DNA of 64,000 nt from Lunularia cruciata (Eukaryota; Streptophyta; Marchantiopsida; Lunulariales; Lunulariaceae): positions 65,202,552-65,266,551 of the forward strand of contig OX419756.1 of assembly GCA_948567375.1 (NCBI GenBank). Reading direction: 5' to 3'. The notes beneath the pieces are model-generated. The model did not search any database and was not told the DNA's origin. It worked only from the letters and a program-made list of their open reading frames with translations. How positions within the stretch are numbered: position 1 is the stretch's first letter; every line of letters starts with the position of its first letter. Positions 40,801-52,187 of this stretch are shown piece by piece. The position numbers were made by a program, and so were the translations under genes.

Positions 40801-43800
40801 ATGAAGAGAATCACATTTAGGTTGATGGCTACCAGTATATGGAACCGACTTGTCTGTGCAAATTTTACTACATCTACATACATACTGAGTAAAACCCTTA
40901 GTAACGAAATGATAAAAAAACTCTCGGAGGTGATCTCTCGACAATACGGCTAGAAAAAGAAGCTGGTAAAGAGAATCTATCACAAAGCGACAAAAATAGT
41001 GAAGCGACTCAAAAGCACTCACATATTCAAAAGAGTTGAAGGTGCAGCCCGTAGAACAGTCAGTGCTTCCTTCCACTGCCACTGCCGTTGTGAAGACGGA
41101 CTAAGGCGTTGCAAGACTGCAAGCCGCCACTCCCAGTCATCCACAAATTTCTGAAGATGCGATATTTTTTGTTCCCACGGTTTGCGAGCAAAATCTGGCA
41201 GAGCTGTATGAGCGCTAGTTCCTTCTCGACCAGTGACTGTTGAGTTTTGCTTCAACTTACGCTTTCCCTGCCCTTCTAAGACTGATGCAGACAGAGATTG
41301 GCGAAGCATCGCTAGTATGTCCCCAACAAAGGCGACAGCAGTTAATTTCTCCTCTTCTACCAGAAACTTTGAGGTTACATCTTTGGTTGCGTCTGGACCG
41401 TCGCACTGCGCTAAACCTTCATTTGCTCCGACTGAAAGTGAGAGCTCGTCCATGTGAAGAAGGTGAACGATCATGCTCATCATCCAATGCTGCACCAACA
41501 AAAAGGTTTCTTGACCTCATGTCGAAGTAACATACACCACGTTCGGCAAGTGCACAAATAACTCTTACAAAGACAAAACGAGGGAACCATTTGAAATCGA
41601 AATCAATCTTGGATGAAATTTGTACCCCTGATCCGTACCTTGCGAACAGGAGTTGTCACAGCTTCCAGATGTTGTCGAAGCGCCAGCAAGAAGGACTTCG
41701 CACGTTTGTACGCTTGACTTCTTTGACTTTCTATAGCGCTAGCTTCAATCGATACAAGGGTGTGAACCGCTGCCTGTATCCCAAAGTGCATGTGTAGGAG
41801 TTCAAGATCTTGTTGCCTGCATGAAAAATGCAAGTAACCCGCACGAATAAATTGTAAAAAGTGTTCAGTTGAATGATACTGATTAGGCAATGAATTCGCG
41901 ATTTGCAGATAAAAGAAGGCAAGTCCACCGGAAGGGAGTAGTTTGGTCGTGGTCCTGTCAAATTGTGCTTTGGTATTATGTGAACCCTGACCTCTGCCAA
42001 GACGCTGTTGTAGAAGCTCCAATAGGTTGCATTTCCACCAGCTCTAAGGCATCCTCAAACTTGATACCCGGAACCACGTCAAAGATAACCTACAGATCGG
42101 AACAATCATCTGACAGCATTAGCAAGCAGTCCTCAGAAGAGTGAGAGGAGTCCAGACATCAAAAGATTATTCAGATATTGAATACGGATTACCCGTTCCA
42201 AGTTCTTGCTATCCATCATAAAATTATAAATTGGTCTGAAAGACTCACTCGAATAGCAGAATGCATGGCCAGCCGTTCAAGAACTAGATTTGCCACAAAA
42301 GGATCAGCAGGTGGGTGCTCCTCAAGATTTCTGCCGATCGACCTCGCTCTGGAATTGCCAAATATCTTCCCCCCTCCAGCTTCCCAGCTTATTCCGGAGT
42401 TGACAAGAGCAGCAAAATAAGCCAGCTCTAGGCGATAACAAAGCTGGTGGCAAAGATCCTCAATGCAAGATTCCTGCTTTACAATTACACAATATAGATC
42501 CTTTTTAGCCATGCTACTAAAACCTAAAGGCTCTACTACCGACTTCAAGATGTTAATCTAGTCTTGTACAGCCACAACGAGGAGTTAAGCTTCAAATCGA
42601 AAGTTGTTTGTGCAAGTTAGGTTGAAACGAGAGCATCACCTCTTCCCCTGGTCTTCCAGGCGTGGATCCACCATCCAGCCTTCCGGATTTTTGCCTGCTA
42701 GTCCAAAAAAGCTCCACAAACCGACGACGTCCTGAGGTATTGCCACTGAGCAAGTCCCAACCCATGACAGTGACAAGCGGCTGAAGGCGAGGAAACGGAG
42801 CAAGGACCTGCTTTGAGAGGGAAATACTCATCCGTTACTACTTACGAAGCCAGCCTGTACATCAAACGAGGATGGGGAGTAACCTTCAGATATAAAAAGC
42901 AAACCACTAGGAACATGGACCTCGGAAGAGATATCAAGAAGAATTCCTTGTGTAAGGACTAAGTATCACAGCTCACCAGTAGCATACTCCATCCTGCGTG
43001 ACTCTTGTGTCAGTTCTTACACAACATTACCAGCTTATGTCTGTACAGGTTCCTTCAACCAAATAGGTGCGCAAATAAGGATATTCATAGGATCTCGAGC
43101 ACAGACGTACCCATATTTACACCCTCTTCCCTGCTTACTATAAGTACTCGACACTATTCTGGAGTAGCAATGGTGCGGGTGGCAGGACAACCACAATCAA
43201 ACGTCGTCCATGGAGACTGGGACCAAGATACCTGGTGAGCAAAAGCTATCTGCCCTTGGAGTATACGATTACCCAGCTCAGGTGTAAGATGTAGAATTCG
43301 ATACGTGGTGGGGCATACCAAACACAAATATATCGATATCTACTGCCATCGTGTTGTGATTCAGTGATATAAACCACAAAATACTCTTGAGGATCGAGTT
43401 ACAAAGAATGTCTCTAACCGGCATCAACTGCATCCAGATTCTCAAGACTTTCAGAGCCAAAAAACAGAACAGAACTTACAAATCCTCTGTCTCTTACAAT
43501 AGATTAAGAATTATTTTCGCTCATGACAGGTCACAATTGGGAAGAAAGAAAATTGGGAATGCAGCAGTCCTGGAACACCATACAGATGAGACATAGGTCT
43601 CAGTTTTGTGTAGTGGAATATAGAACCCGTTGTAAACAACCCAGTTCCATGCCCACGTACTGGACTGACTCTGACATTTGACACTAAATTAGTAATGGTC
43701 GATATAACTGTCAGTTACATAGGGAAGAGGAAAGCATGCGTTTGTCTGCATATAGGGGTGTGATACAATAGTACCTGCAGTACAGAGTGAGAGCGAGCAA

Positions 43801-46800
43801 GTGAGAAAAGAGCCTAAATATGTGAGATCATGATAATGTTAATGTATTGAACACAAAGAGTGCAAGAGTCATACGACGCCCCTCGAGCGAGTCTATGAGA
43901 GCTGGGATTAACTCTACATGCTATATGTCAGCATGAGCCCGTCAACACTACAATACACAAGGAAATAGCAGTCTTTCTAAGTAAGTCGGCACAATAACAA
44001 CCACGACTTAGTCGGTGCCTGTGCAATGCTAAATCTAGTTGCCAGTACCCCTCGTCCCCAGTTTCTGTATTGCTCATGAGTGCCAAGGCAAACTCAAGTC
44101 TTCCCTGAAGTGATGCTCACTAAATAACGAAGTATGGGGGTAAGGGAGGCCAGTATTAGCTGTAGCCTTCATTTGGCTTCGAAAGCACCCACACACCCAC
44201 CATCTGGTAGGTAGTTTACCAGAATGACAGCAGAGAAAACAGCAGTCGGGCAGCAAAGTGAAGGGGTGAGAGTGAGTAAAACTGACCTGGGTATCACCTG
44301 TAGGTTGAAAAATGGAAATGATACCTTTTGTATATCTTTAAGGTGAGGAGATAATTGAAAAGCAGAAAAATGGATGCAGTGCTGGGAACATACAACTGGC
44401 AGGAAAACTGAGAGCAATTATTAAGGAAACAAGCACATCATGCAGAGAGTAGTGATCCACACACGAGAGAAAGCATTGGAGGGAATTGATGTTAGTGGGA
44501 GAGTGGGAAGAGTCTCATCAAGGCATACCCCATACATATAACGGCGGCAACCAGTACATATTCTGGAGAATGATCCATTCTAGTGCTGTGCAAACGCCTG
44601 TGAATTCCTGATGCACATTCTAAAATTTCGCTATTTATCTGATTCAAAAAGACAGAGGTGGAGGTGTAGAAGGAACTTACGTCCGCTGCTTTTTGAAGCT
44701 GCAGAGCTTTGATGGCAGTAAAGGCAGCCTCCATGACAGCTTCTAGGACATGCGTTCCGACAACGCGGGCATATTGGAACATATCAACCTTACAAGTACG
44801 AATTGCAGCAGCATCTGTTGAAATGACACTAGTCGAAGTCACAGCACGGGGCTTTTGCAGCTGATTATGAAGCTTCTCCAAAGGTGGTGGGAGTGGTTGC
44901 TCTGCACCTACTCTCTTCTCTTCGACCTCTTCCAGTATAACAGCATCTTGAGCAGACTGGTTTCCCACCAAAGACACCAAAAATAAGAAGTTTCCTTGGT
45001 ACTTCCTTCCAGAAAGGCCACTTCTCTTTATAACCCTGGAAGTATGACTATTCTACCCTGTGCCAGCTTCCGTATAAACAGAAATAGACACAAAGACAAC
45101 CTCATGTATAGCATTGAAGACCTCAATATGGAATCCACATTTGGACAGAAACAAATAACATACAACTTCACAAAATCATGAATCTCTCTTCAGCTGCGCA
45201 AAATATATATTTGGAATGCGTGTAAAAGCTGAATAATTGAACGGCAAAAATGAAAATTGAGGACTGTTTTGCTCTAAACATCGAGCTGCCCGCACAAAGA
45301 TATCTCATCGCTGCTGAGTGCAGTGAAACTTAGACAAAATATAACTACCTTACCATGTTTCAAAGACACTGTGACTTAAATGTTCTATGACTCTACAATA
45401 CTCAGTGAACTCTTACTCATGCGTTAATAGTAAGACTGAAAAAACGGTAATTTCACTTTCTCCAGAAGGTTTTGACCAACAATGACACATTACATTCATG
45501 GTATCAGAACAGGTTTCTACCAAGCGCGAAGAAGAGACTAAAATACCACAGGAAAGGAAACTTCTTACCTCCGCCAAAGTTAGAAGATTAGCAGAGCAAG
45601 ATGCAGTAACTTGCTCGTATATCCAGAGGACATAGGCGTCATTGATGCGATCCCGCGGAGCTTTTCCTGGGTCCATATTCCTCTTTGCTGCTTTCATGAC
45701 TAGGTACATCACATCCCTACAAGAGTCATCAGACAAGTTGCAAATTGATTAGAGGTTCCGTATACCAAGGACAATGCACGGTTATAAATCGATAACACAG
45801 CCCCCCTTGACGATAAGGCCCGACTCCATGGAATTACATGTCGTTCAGCTCGAGAACATGTCAACCAATAATTCGTAGAGCCTTATGCTGGCCAGACTGG
45901 TGGCTAGACCTTATTAGATGACGCCATCCCTTGATTCGTCCTGCAGGATTGTGAATATAGAAGAAGAAGAATAAAACTAACAACAAAGGATCTTCCTAGA
46001 CTCCTCATTTCTAGAAGATGAAAGGATGGTTGGACGGGAAGCCGCATTCTGGACGGTTCTGGACTTCCAACTAATGGGTACAAGATAGGTGGAAACACGA
46101 GTAGATACATGAAGCCAAAGAATATTTATGCTTCTTTCGCTGTTGTAGCCCCGATGCAATGTATTCTCAAAATGAAGACTCTGACATTTCATTAGGGAAT
46201 GTAATAGGTCAGTATGACGACTTTGTTACAACGTGCCCCAATTGAAGGCAAAGAGAGGAGTTCCTTCCAACACAAGAAATTTAGACAAACTGCATTAACA
46301 CTACAAAAAGGTGTGTTTGGTTCGGGGACTGAAATGAGAGAGAAGCAGCGTTGAAGAATATGCTACTTGTCAGGGTATGAATCGCACCTATACTGTGAGT
46401 CAGCAACCCCAAAACCATCGTGAAGGTACCGGATGTGTTGGCTGGCCCTCAAAAGTTTTCCCCCACGAATATCCTCCTTGATCTGGAACAAATGTGCGTT
46501 TTGCACTTCTTTGCCGAGAACTTCTCCAGTCTCAAACTTAGTCTGATCAATTGGAACGTAGGGGTCTTTATCAACTCTGTCATCTGTGCCAGAAGTATCT
46601 ATTTGATTGCCTGGGTCGCTTTGAAAGGGATCATCTGTACTTGACTGCACTATCTGTGTGCTGTCTGAGTTCGAATTAGGCAGGAGTGCATGTTGCTGCC
46701 TTCGGATGTTTGAAGAGAGAGCATCGAGCAAGTCAGGGTGATACAAGGTAAGCTTCCTCACCCAAGCACTTTGTTCTTCAGGTAAAGTAAAGTTGGAGTT

Positions 46801-47901
46801 ATCATCTTCTCCCGACTTGGTCCCGCGAGCTTGAGCGTCTGGAGTAGAACCCGGATCCTTAATTCTCGTGTGACTTTGTTCAGACGTGTTACCCTTATAA
46901 CTACTTTCATCTTCCGGCACGGGTATTTTGCTTGTTGAACTCCCTTCAGAAGAATCTCGCTGATCTTCTCTGCCTAGCTGTGCAGTTTCCAAAACTGGGT
47001 TCTCTCCAATTCCACTAACATCCACCACTGCATCTAAAAGTTTTAATCTCTCAATCAGCCTCTCTAAACCATTGGCGGATAGCTCCTGAATAAGTTTAGC
47101 CCCACCCTCCTCTACCTCCTTCGCACTAAATTCGATGGTTACGGAGTCTCGTTCAACATCCTCGGAATTAGTCTTATCCGAAACCGGGACCGTCTCTGCC
47201 GTGTTCTCTCTTGAAACTCGACTATCACCTTCCCTGCTCGTCTCCCCGTCCCCGTGTTGCGTTCCTTCACCGCTGGAGGCTTCATATCCCTGTCCTCTAA
47301 CGTCGTTGGTCTGCAATCTCCTCGCATCAAGCGCAAATCCGTCGAATGTTTCATTGACCCTGCCCCCAACTCCTAAAGAGATGCCTTCTGACTTCCTAAA
47401 TTGTCCCGAACCTGAAGAGGATGCGATTGAAGATCTCTCTGATATGCTCTCGCCAGATCGTCGAAAGTGTTCTTTTCCCAGCTCCCACAGCTTATCCCCG
47501 GTCTCCTCTGCTAATATGGATGCTCTGGTAGCTGCCAGCCTCTTTAGAAGCTCCACCAAGAGAAGAAACTCGACATTATCAAAAATTAATTGTGGATCCG
47601 ATGCCCAGCGAGCCCTCGCTCCACGGAAAGAAAACTTTCGCTCTCCTTCTAACGCAAGAAGCTCTCCTAAGCAAAGCCAAGTTAAATGTGCAGATGACGG
47701 AACTGAGTCTGACCAAAGTATCCCTTTAAGTTCCCCACCTTTTCCAATGATAGCCTGTAAAACTCCTAAAGCGACAGTAGGATTGATCTCGTACAATGTG
47801 CGAAGACAGGCACGAAAGGGCTCAAACTGCGACAGGAAGAGATGGTTCGCAATTACTCGGCACAGGAGTATTTCCTGTTTAGTCTCCATCTTAATCGCCA
47901 A
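25831..47901 (-). CDS. Spastizin (ZFYVE26/SPG15)-like protein, 36 exons, 2,747 aa
   Basis: Plant homologue of spastizin, whose animal counterpart acts with spatacsin and the AP-5 adaptor complex in late endosome/lysosome trafficking; that role here is inferred. Exons: 46388-47901, 45569-45716, 44681-44956, 42640-42807, 42249-42473, 41992-42089, 41639-41816, 41023-41489, 40255-40378, 39717-39809, 39553-39624, 38972-39103, 38628-38781, 38069-38427, 37212-37654, 36232-36588, 35887-36117, 35055-35145, 34466-34543, 33744-34034, 33450-33647, 32853-33329, 32308-32469, 30188-30538, 29999-30081, 29617-29721, 29080-29314, 28139-28495, 27857-27958, 27545-27682, 27326-27414, 26805-26887, 26457-26572, 26262-26344, 26043-26142, 25831-25896. 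Every phase agrees and the sum is 8,244 nt. Landmarks match the plant family (Arabidopsis At2g25730 type, from memory): PRLQPLVTVMGWDLL, ACVPPVYPP, LGALPLPWQQRC, HIYAGVAASLAERKK, CGRLKSAFQIASRSG. I see no FYVE zinc finger. Exon 1 codes a long Ser/Glu-rich, probably disordered insert (about residues 145-410). Start: MAIKMETKQE; codon 5 is an alternative. The acceptor of exon 12 (ATAAG) is the weakest. Confidence 0.95.
28748..28844 (+). repeat. Intron repeat R1, short copy, with tRNA T-arm-like hairpin
   Basis: Lies in the intron 28496-29079 of the spastizin-like gene. 28748-28783 matches the R1 core (gagcagaagccgt..gaa..aagg). At 28828-28844, CTGGG-TTCAACA-CCCAG forms a 5-bp stem and 7-base loop resembling a tRNA T-arm or pol III B box. 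There is no acceptor stem, D-arm or anticodon arm, so it is not a tRNA. It might be a decayed SINE. Confidence 0.4.
30709..30770 (+). repeat. Intron repeat family R1, copy c
   Basis: Lies in the 1.77-kb intron 30539-32307 of the spastizin-like gene. It matches the R1 core 'gagcagaagccg ... gaacgg.ggatccagaac'. The same intron contains further repeat copies at 31160, 31679 and 31861 and four copies of a 'gaggactggatata' motif. Confidence 0.65.
31142..31829 (+). repeat. Cluster of intronic repeats: R1 copy d and four 'ggactggatat' modules
   Basis: 'aggactggatat(a/g)' modules occur near 31142, 31557, 31788 and 31808; three of them continue 'agagaaa'. The first runs directly into R1 copy d (31160-31222). 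This suggests that the module is the 5' part of a longer R1 element that was fragmented and re-duplicated in this intron. No coding potential is seen. Confidence 0.55.
31679..31948 (+). repeat. Intron repeat family R3, copies a (31679-31770) and b (31861-31948)
   Basis: Both copies share 'cagtg ... gtgccgag ... ccagtaact/cct..gtacc.agtttctg...gctcatgagtg'. A third copy lies at 44011-44091 in a different intron of the same gene. Confidence 0.6.
35251..35320 (+). repeat. Intron repeat family R1, copy b
   Basis: Lies in the intron 35146-35886 of the spastizin-like gene. It is about 75% identical by eye to the importin-5 intron copy at 7869, including 'acttaggaccg'. It is preceded by 'gtgtatatattgga', and the R2 copy 150 bases on is preceded by 'gtgtatatattgaa', so R1 and R2 may be related modules. 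Confidence 0.75.
35401..35489 (+). repeat. Intron repeat family R2, copy c
   Basis: Best-preserved R2 copy, with 'acagaacccgttgtaaacg', 'acccggttccatac' and the tail 'taacctagtaaaa'. The partial complementarity of GAACCCG and CGGGTTC-like segments could give a small hairpin. Confidence 0.75.
43612..43697 (+). repeat. Intron repeat family R2, copy d
   Basis: Lies in the 1.87-kb intron 42808-44680 of the spastizin-like gene. It shares 'agaacccgttgtaaac' and 'ggactgactctgacatttga' with the other copies. Confidence 0.75.
44011..44091 (+). repeat. Intron repeat family R3, copy c
   Basis: Same intron as R2 copy d. Shares 'ccagtac.cctcgt.cc.agtttctg' and 'gctcatgagtgccaagg' with the copy at 31679. 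Confidence 0.6.
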
Positions 47902-48834
47902 TTTTGCTTTGCTCGATCCTCAAAACCCGACCACTCCAAACCATGAGATCCCCTGCAGACAGACATACATATCGCAGCTCGTCTGTTCTGCTTTTCCAAT
48001 ACAGCAAAGCGTCAGTACGAAAAGCTCCAATTCCCCAATATGAGAGAGGACCTCTTTGCAAGGAAGAATACTGGATCATTCAAGCAGTTCACTTCCCAAA
48101 ATCCATAGCACGAACATCTCCCGAGGATTCCGCTTCCTCAGACCACACTGGCCCTTCCTTCTCTCAGATCTGGACAGCTGCAAGTCACAAGAACCGAGAA
48201 GCCTCACTACTTCCGAACGATCAAAGGCAACGAGGAGGAGAGGCAGAGAGCTATGGAACTGGTATACCTGTACTTGCATTGCATCCCAGCGTCGACCCCA
48301 AAATAGCTTTCCCTCAACCCGGCCATCCAGGGCACCCGGCTATTTTATGAAGTCACCAATATCGGGTGCAGCGGAGGATCTCCGGTAATTCTGCCAACGC
48401 TCGGGTATTGACCGGCAAGACTTTCACTCCGAAGGCCACACCTGTCTTAAACCGGTGGAACCGGTGAACCTGGAGAGCCACCAGAACTCAACTGGATTGC
48501 GGAGGAAATTTACGTGTGCTGTCACCCCACACCCGCGCCTTGACAACCACTGTGCCTCTCCATGCTGTTTGTTGTTCACTGTGCAGAATAGTCATCTGCA
48601 TTTCTGGGAGAACGAAGAAAGAAAATTAAGAATCTTGAGCTGGTTGGGCAAGCTTTGTACACTAGTGTGTCGGGAACTTGCTTGCTTGCTCGCTGGGTTT
48701 CCTTTTATCGGTTTAATTTGGTCTTCCAGACGAGTAGTGGAGAAAGTAGTGGACTGTTAACAACAGCTGTTGGAATCGACACGCACGGTCCACTCTTCGC
48801 TTGAGCGTTAGAACTGGCGAACCCAGGGAGCACG
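47902..48834. promoter_or_regulatory. Shared divergent promoter, spastizin-like gene and U5-40K gene
   Basis: The two start codons point away from each other across about 930 bases, so leaders and promoters of both genes must lie here. No clear TATA box stands out for either gene. Plus-strand frames that run from exon 1 of the spastizin-like gene into this region (for example 47135-48043 and 47904-48350) look like antisense shadows. The layout would allow co-regulation but does not prove it. Confidence 0.6.
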
Positions 48835-50233
48835 ATGCAGGCATCGAAAAGACCTTCCGAAGAGACGGATCTTGTGATTGCTAAGCGTCCGCGCACCGAT
48901 ACCGATTCTGTTCTTACGGAGATAGCCAACGTGAGTGTCACTTTTCGTGATTCGTGCTTCAGTTTCAACTGTGATGTATTGTGGCTCTGGAGCAGCAAAC
49001 TGTGACCTAGGTTATGTATCGAGGCCAAATTGCAGACCTACAAGGTTTTGTAGATATCGGCATTGATTCGGTCATTTCTTTGCTACGTAATGTTTCTTCC
49101 TTCGGGGTTAGGGTTTTAGCGAAGTTTCAAACTCTTAGATACATTGAATGTTTTGCGTTGTAAATGTGAGCTACGGTTGATGGGCAAAGGCAGCAATAGT
49201 GGTCAGGAAACCATTGGAGTCTTTATCGTAGGTTTGCTCTCTTTTGTAGGGAGCTTATCAGCAGAAGGCGCTTGGAGTGACTCGCGATGGAGTCAAAAGG
49301 ACCTCGAGTCTTGACTCGCCCATCATGCTACTCACAGGTCATGGTGGTGCAGTTTTCAGCCTTAAATTCAATCCGCAGGGAACCGTGATTGCGTCAGGGT
49401 CCCATGACAAGGAGATATTCTTATGGAACGTTCAAGGGGACTGTGACAATTTTATGGTACTGAAGGGTCACCGGAATGCAGTGCTAGATCTTCACTGGAC
49501 CAACGATGGCTCGCAAATTATCTCTGCGAGTCCTGACAAAACAGTGCGGGCTTGGGATGCCGAAACTGGAAAGCAAATTAAGAAGATGGCAGAACACTTA
49601 TCATTTGTCAACAGTTGTTGCCCTGCGAGAAGAGGACCACCTCTGATTGTTAGTGGTTCGGACGATGGAACAGCTAAGCTTTGGGACATGAGGCACCGAG
49701 GATGTCTGCAGACCCTACCGGATAAGTATCAAATAACAGCAGTGGGTTTCTCAGATGCAACGGACAAAATTTATACAGGAGGATTGGATAATGAAATCAA
49801 GGTTTGGGACCTGAGAAAGAATGAAGTGTCTATGAGGCTGCAGGGACACACAGACACGATCACGGGCATGCAGCTCAGTCCAGATGGATCCTATCTTCTA
49901 ACAAACTCCATGGACTGTACATTGAGAATATGGGACATGCGACCCTATGCGCCTCAAAATCGATGTGTAAAAACCTTTACAGGTCATCAGCATAATTTCG
50001 AAAAGAACCTCCTGAAATGCAGTTGGTCAGCAGATGGGAGCAAGGTTACTGCCGGAAGTTCCGACAGGATGGTTTACATTTGGGACACAACATCACGTCG
50101 AATTCTTTACAAGCTCCCAGGCCATGGTGGATCCGTGAATGAGGCGGTTTTCCATCCGAAGGAGCCTATCGTCGGCTCATGTGGTAGCGATAAGCAGATC
50201 TTCTTAGGTGAAATTGATCCATCCGTTAGATGA
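48835..50233 (+). CDS. SNRNP40: U5 snRNP 40-kDa WD-repeat protein (SNRNP40 homologue)
   Basis: Component of the U5 snRNP, next to PRP8 and the other large U5 proteins in the spliceosome; acts in the nucleus in pre-mRNA splicing. Two exons, 48835-48930 and 49250-50233, joined AAC|GTGAGT ... TTTTGTAG|GGA in phase 0, give 359 aa, close to the 357 of the human protein. The N-terminus has a basic KRP..KRPRTD stretch. Then come seven WD40 blades with GH...WD signatures: LTGHGGAVFSLKFNP, LKGHRNAVLDLHW, SGSDDGTAKLWDMR, TGGLDNEIKVWDLR, LQGHTDTITGMQLSPDG, a long GHQHNFEKNLLKCSW blade and LPGHGGSVNEAVFHPKEP. Strong conservation and an intact frame indicate a functional gene. Confidence 0.97.
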
Positions 50234-52187
50234 TATTCAGTTTAGTCCAAAGCCTACATATTACAGTTTCTCGTAATATTCTCATCATCCCGCGATGTTC
50301 CCCAGCATCTTTTCCAGTGATGAACTCTGTTGTATCATAATGCAGATAGGTTGATAGGGTTTCTACTTTTCACGAATTGTAGTAATCGTGCCGTGCCCTG
50401 AACACCATCTTTTCTATCATCTTCATAGCAACAATGTCAACGATTCATCACCCTTACATGGTGCTTGACCCGTGCCGAAGAAGAGACGTTATCTAAATCT
50501 CACCAGACATCTTCGAGATTCGAGATTGTGCATTCCTTACAGTGAGCAGTGTCATTTTGCATGCTCTTTTGGAGGATGAAATTGCCAGGGAGAAGTCCTT
50601 CAGATAGTCGGTGGCTTGGTGAAGAGCAGTCTGAAACGTCGGGTTGGCAGGAATTACGGAAGAAATGATGCAGAGCTGCGGCATAACCTGTACCAGTTCT
50701 TGCAGTATGATAAGAGTGGTCAAGCTTTGGCTTTAGTACTCTTCAGACCGAAAGTAGTCCGGCAAAAGGTTTTCGTACCAGTCCATGGTAGTGGACCTTT
50801 TGCTTTTGTGCAATTTACCGAAGTATTGTCTTGGACACCCACAAGCTTGTCGGTACACCAAACCCCTACCGAGTGTAAGCTGTGGACTGTATTATTATGC
50901 TTCTGACTGAGATAGCTAGTTTCATGACACCAATCAATACCCTCGCTTGTAACTCGCTTGTATCGCTTTTACCCTCGCTTGTATCTACCCTCTTGAGGAT
51001 CTCACGGGGGCCTCTACATGCACGGTATTTTTTGCCTTCTCGTGGCATCAGAACTAGGGCACATTACCGATCAAACTACTTCAACTAAGTGGAAGCTCGG
51101 AATTTGTGAAAGCAAAGCACTCTCTGTTTCCGCCCGTGTGGAGGAATGCCCTGCTCTTTCAAAATCAACCAATAATTCAGGTGATGCTTTGAGGTCCTTG
51201 TGAGCTACGGTGAAGGAAGAATTGGTCACCTGTAAAGGGTTTAGAAGTGGATCTGTCGTCTGTCTTGATAAAACTTGGAGTTAATTTGACAGTGACATCG
51301 GTTGGAATTCTTTGACAAATGTCTACGAACCGCATACAACTGTCGGTCCAGCGAATCCTCTATTCCAGCCTATTCCGCTCTATCTTTGGCCTCTTAGCTA
51401 CTTCTGATTTTGGAATGTCCGTGGGAGGGCAGAAACAGCAATGAACTTTCTAATTGGATCGTTACGGTAACCTCATCTATCAGCCAACACTAAACGGCCT
51501 CTTAGTTAATTGTGATACTGGAATTTTCGTGCGAGGGCAGAAACAGCTACGGACTTCACAACGAAGAGATTGTTACGGTACCTCACCCATCAGCCAATAC
51601 TAAACGACAAAAACCTCGTTGGATCCGTGAGAAACATCGGAGTAACCTGTCCGTACAAGACCTGCTGAGGGGACCAACTTCTACAGTACTTAATCACACG
51701 AGAAGAGCTTTCCGTTCTTGACACACATTGTTGTTCTCGTCAGAAATAGCGAACGTGAAGATCGACTCGTAAACTATCGACATGGGGGTGTTGGTTGGTC
51801 CAAAGACCTACGAACGTGAGCCTCCGCGCCACCCCGCGTTGAAAATCAACTCGAAGGCGAGTTTCCATGGCAATGCGCCTACATTCTTCTCCGTGAAAAA
51901 ACTATTTGTTAGACTGATTATTTTGAAGTTTCTATGATCTATTTCAATTGTGCAATTTATAGGCTGATGATGGGGAGAGAATGCACCTGAGGAGTTTATC
52001 TGTAAAATTGCACACATCTTGTGCAGGAACCGTATTTCGATCACTTATTTCAGTTACAGGGAATGTTGTTCAAGTTTTCGTATAAGACTTTTACGCAAGA
52101 AATTTAAACGCCAAGTCCTGAGCATAGACACAGCCACCCCAAGCTCTGCAGATCATCAGGATTCTTATCCGATGTTATGAAGTGAGA
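50234..52187. other. Spacer between the U5-40K and sulfite oxidase genes
   Basis: Contains the U5-40K 3' UTR on the left and the sulfite oxidase promoter and leader on the right. Short frames (up to 96 codons) have no domain. A 108-bp tandem duplication at 51388-51606 is listed separately. No additional gene seen. Confidence 0.5.
51388..51606. repeat. Diverged tandem duplication, 108-bp unit
   Basis: The unit starts 'ggcctcttag' at 51388 and again at 51496. Both copies carry 'gagggcagaaacagc', 'gttacggta' and 'cagccaa.actaaacg'. Divergence is about 25% by eye. Lies between two plus-strand genes; function unknown. Confidence 0.85.

Noticed and set aside
47135-48043. 302-codon plus-strand ORF
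   Set aside because: Lies antisense over exon 1 of the spastizin-like gene and is Ser/Pro-rich because it mirrors that exon's Ser/Glu-rich codons; no domain.
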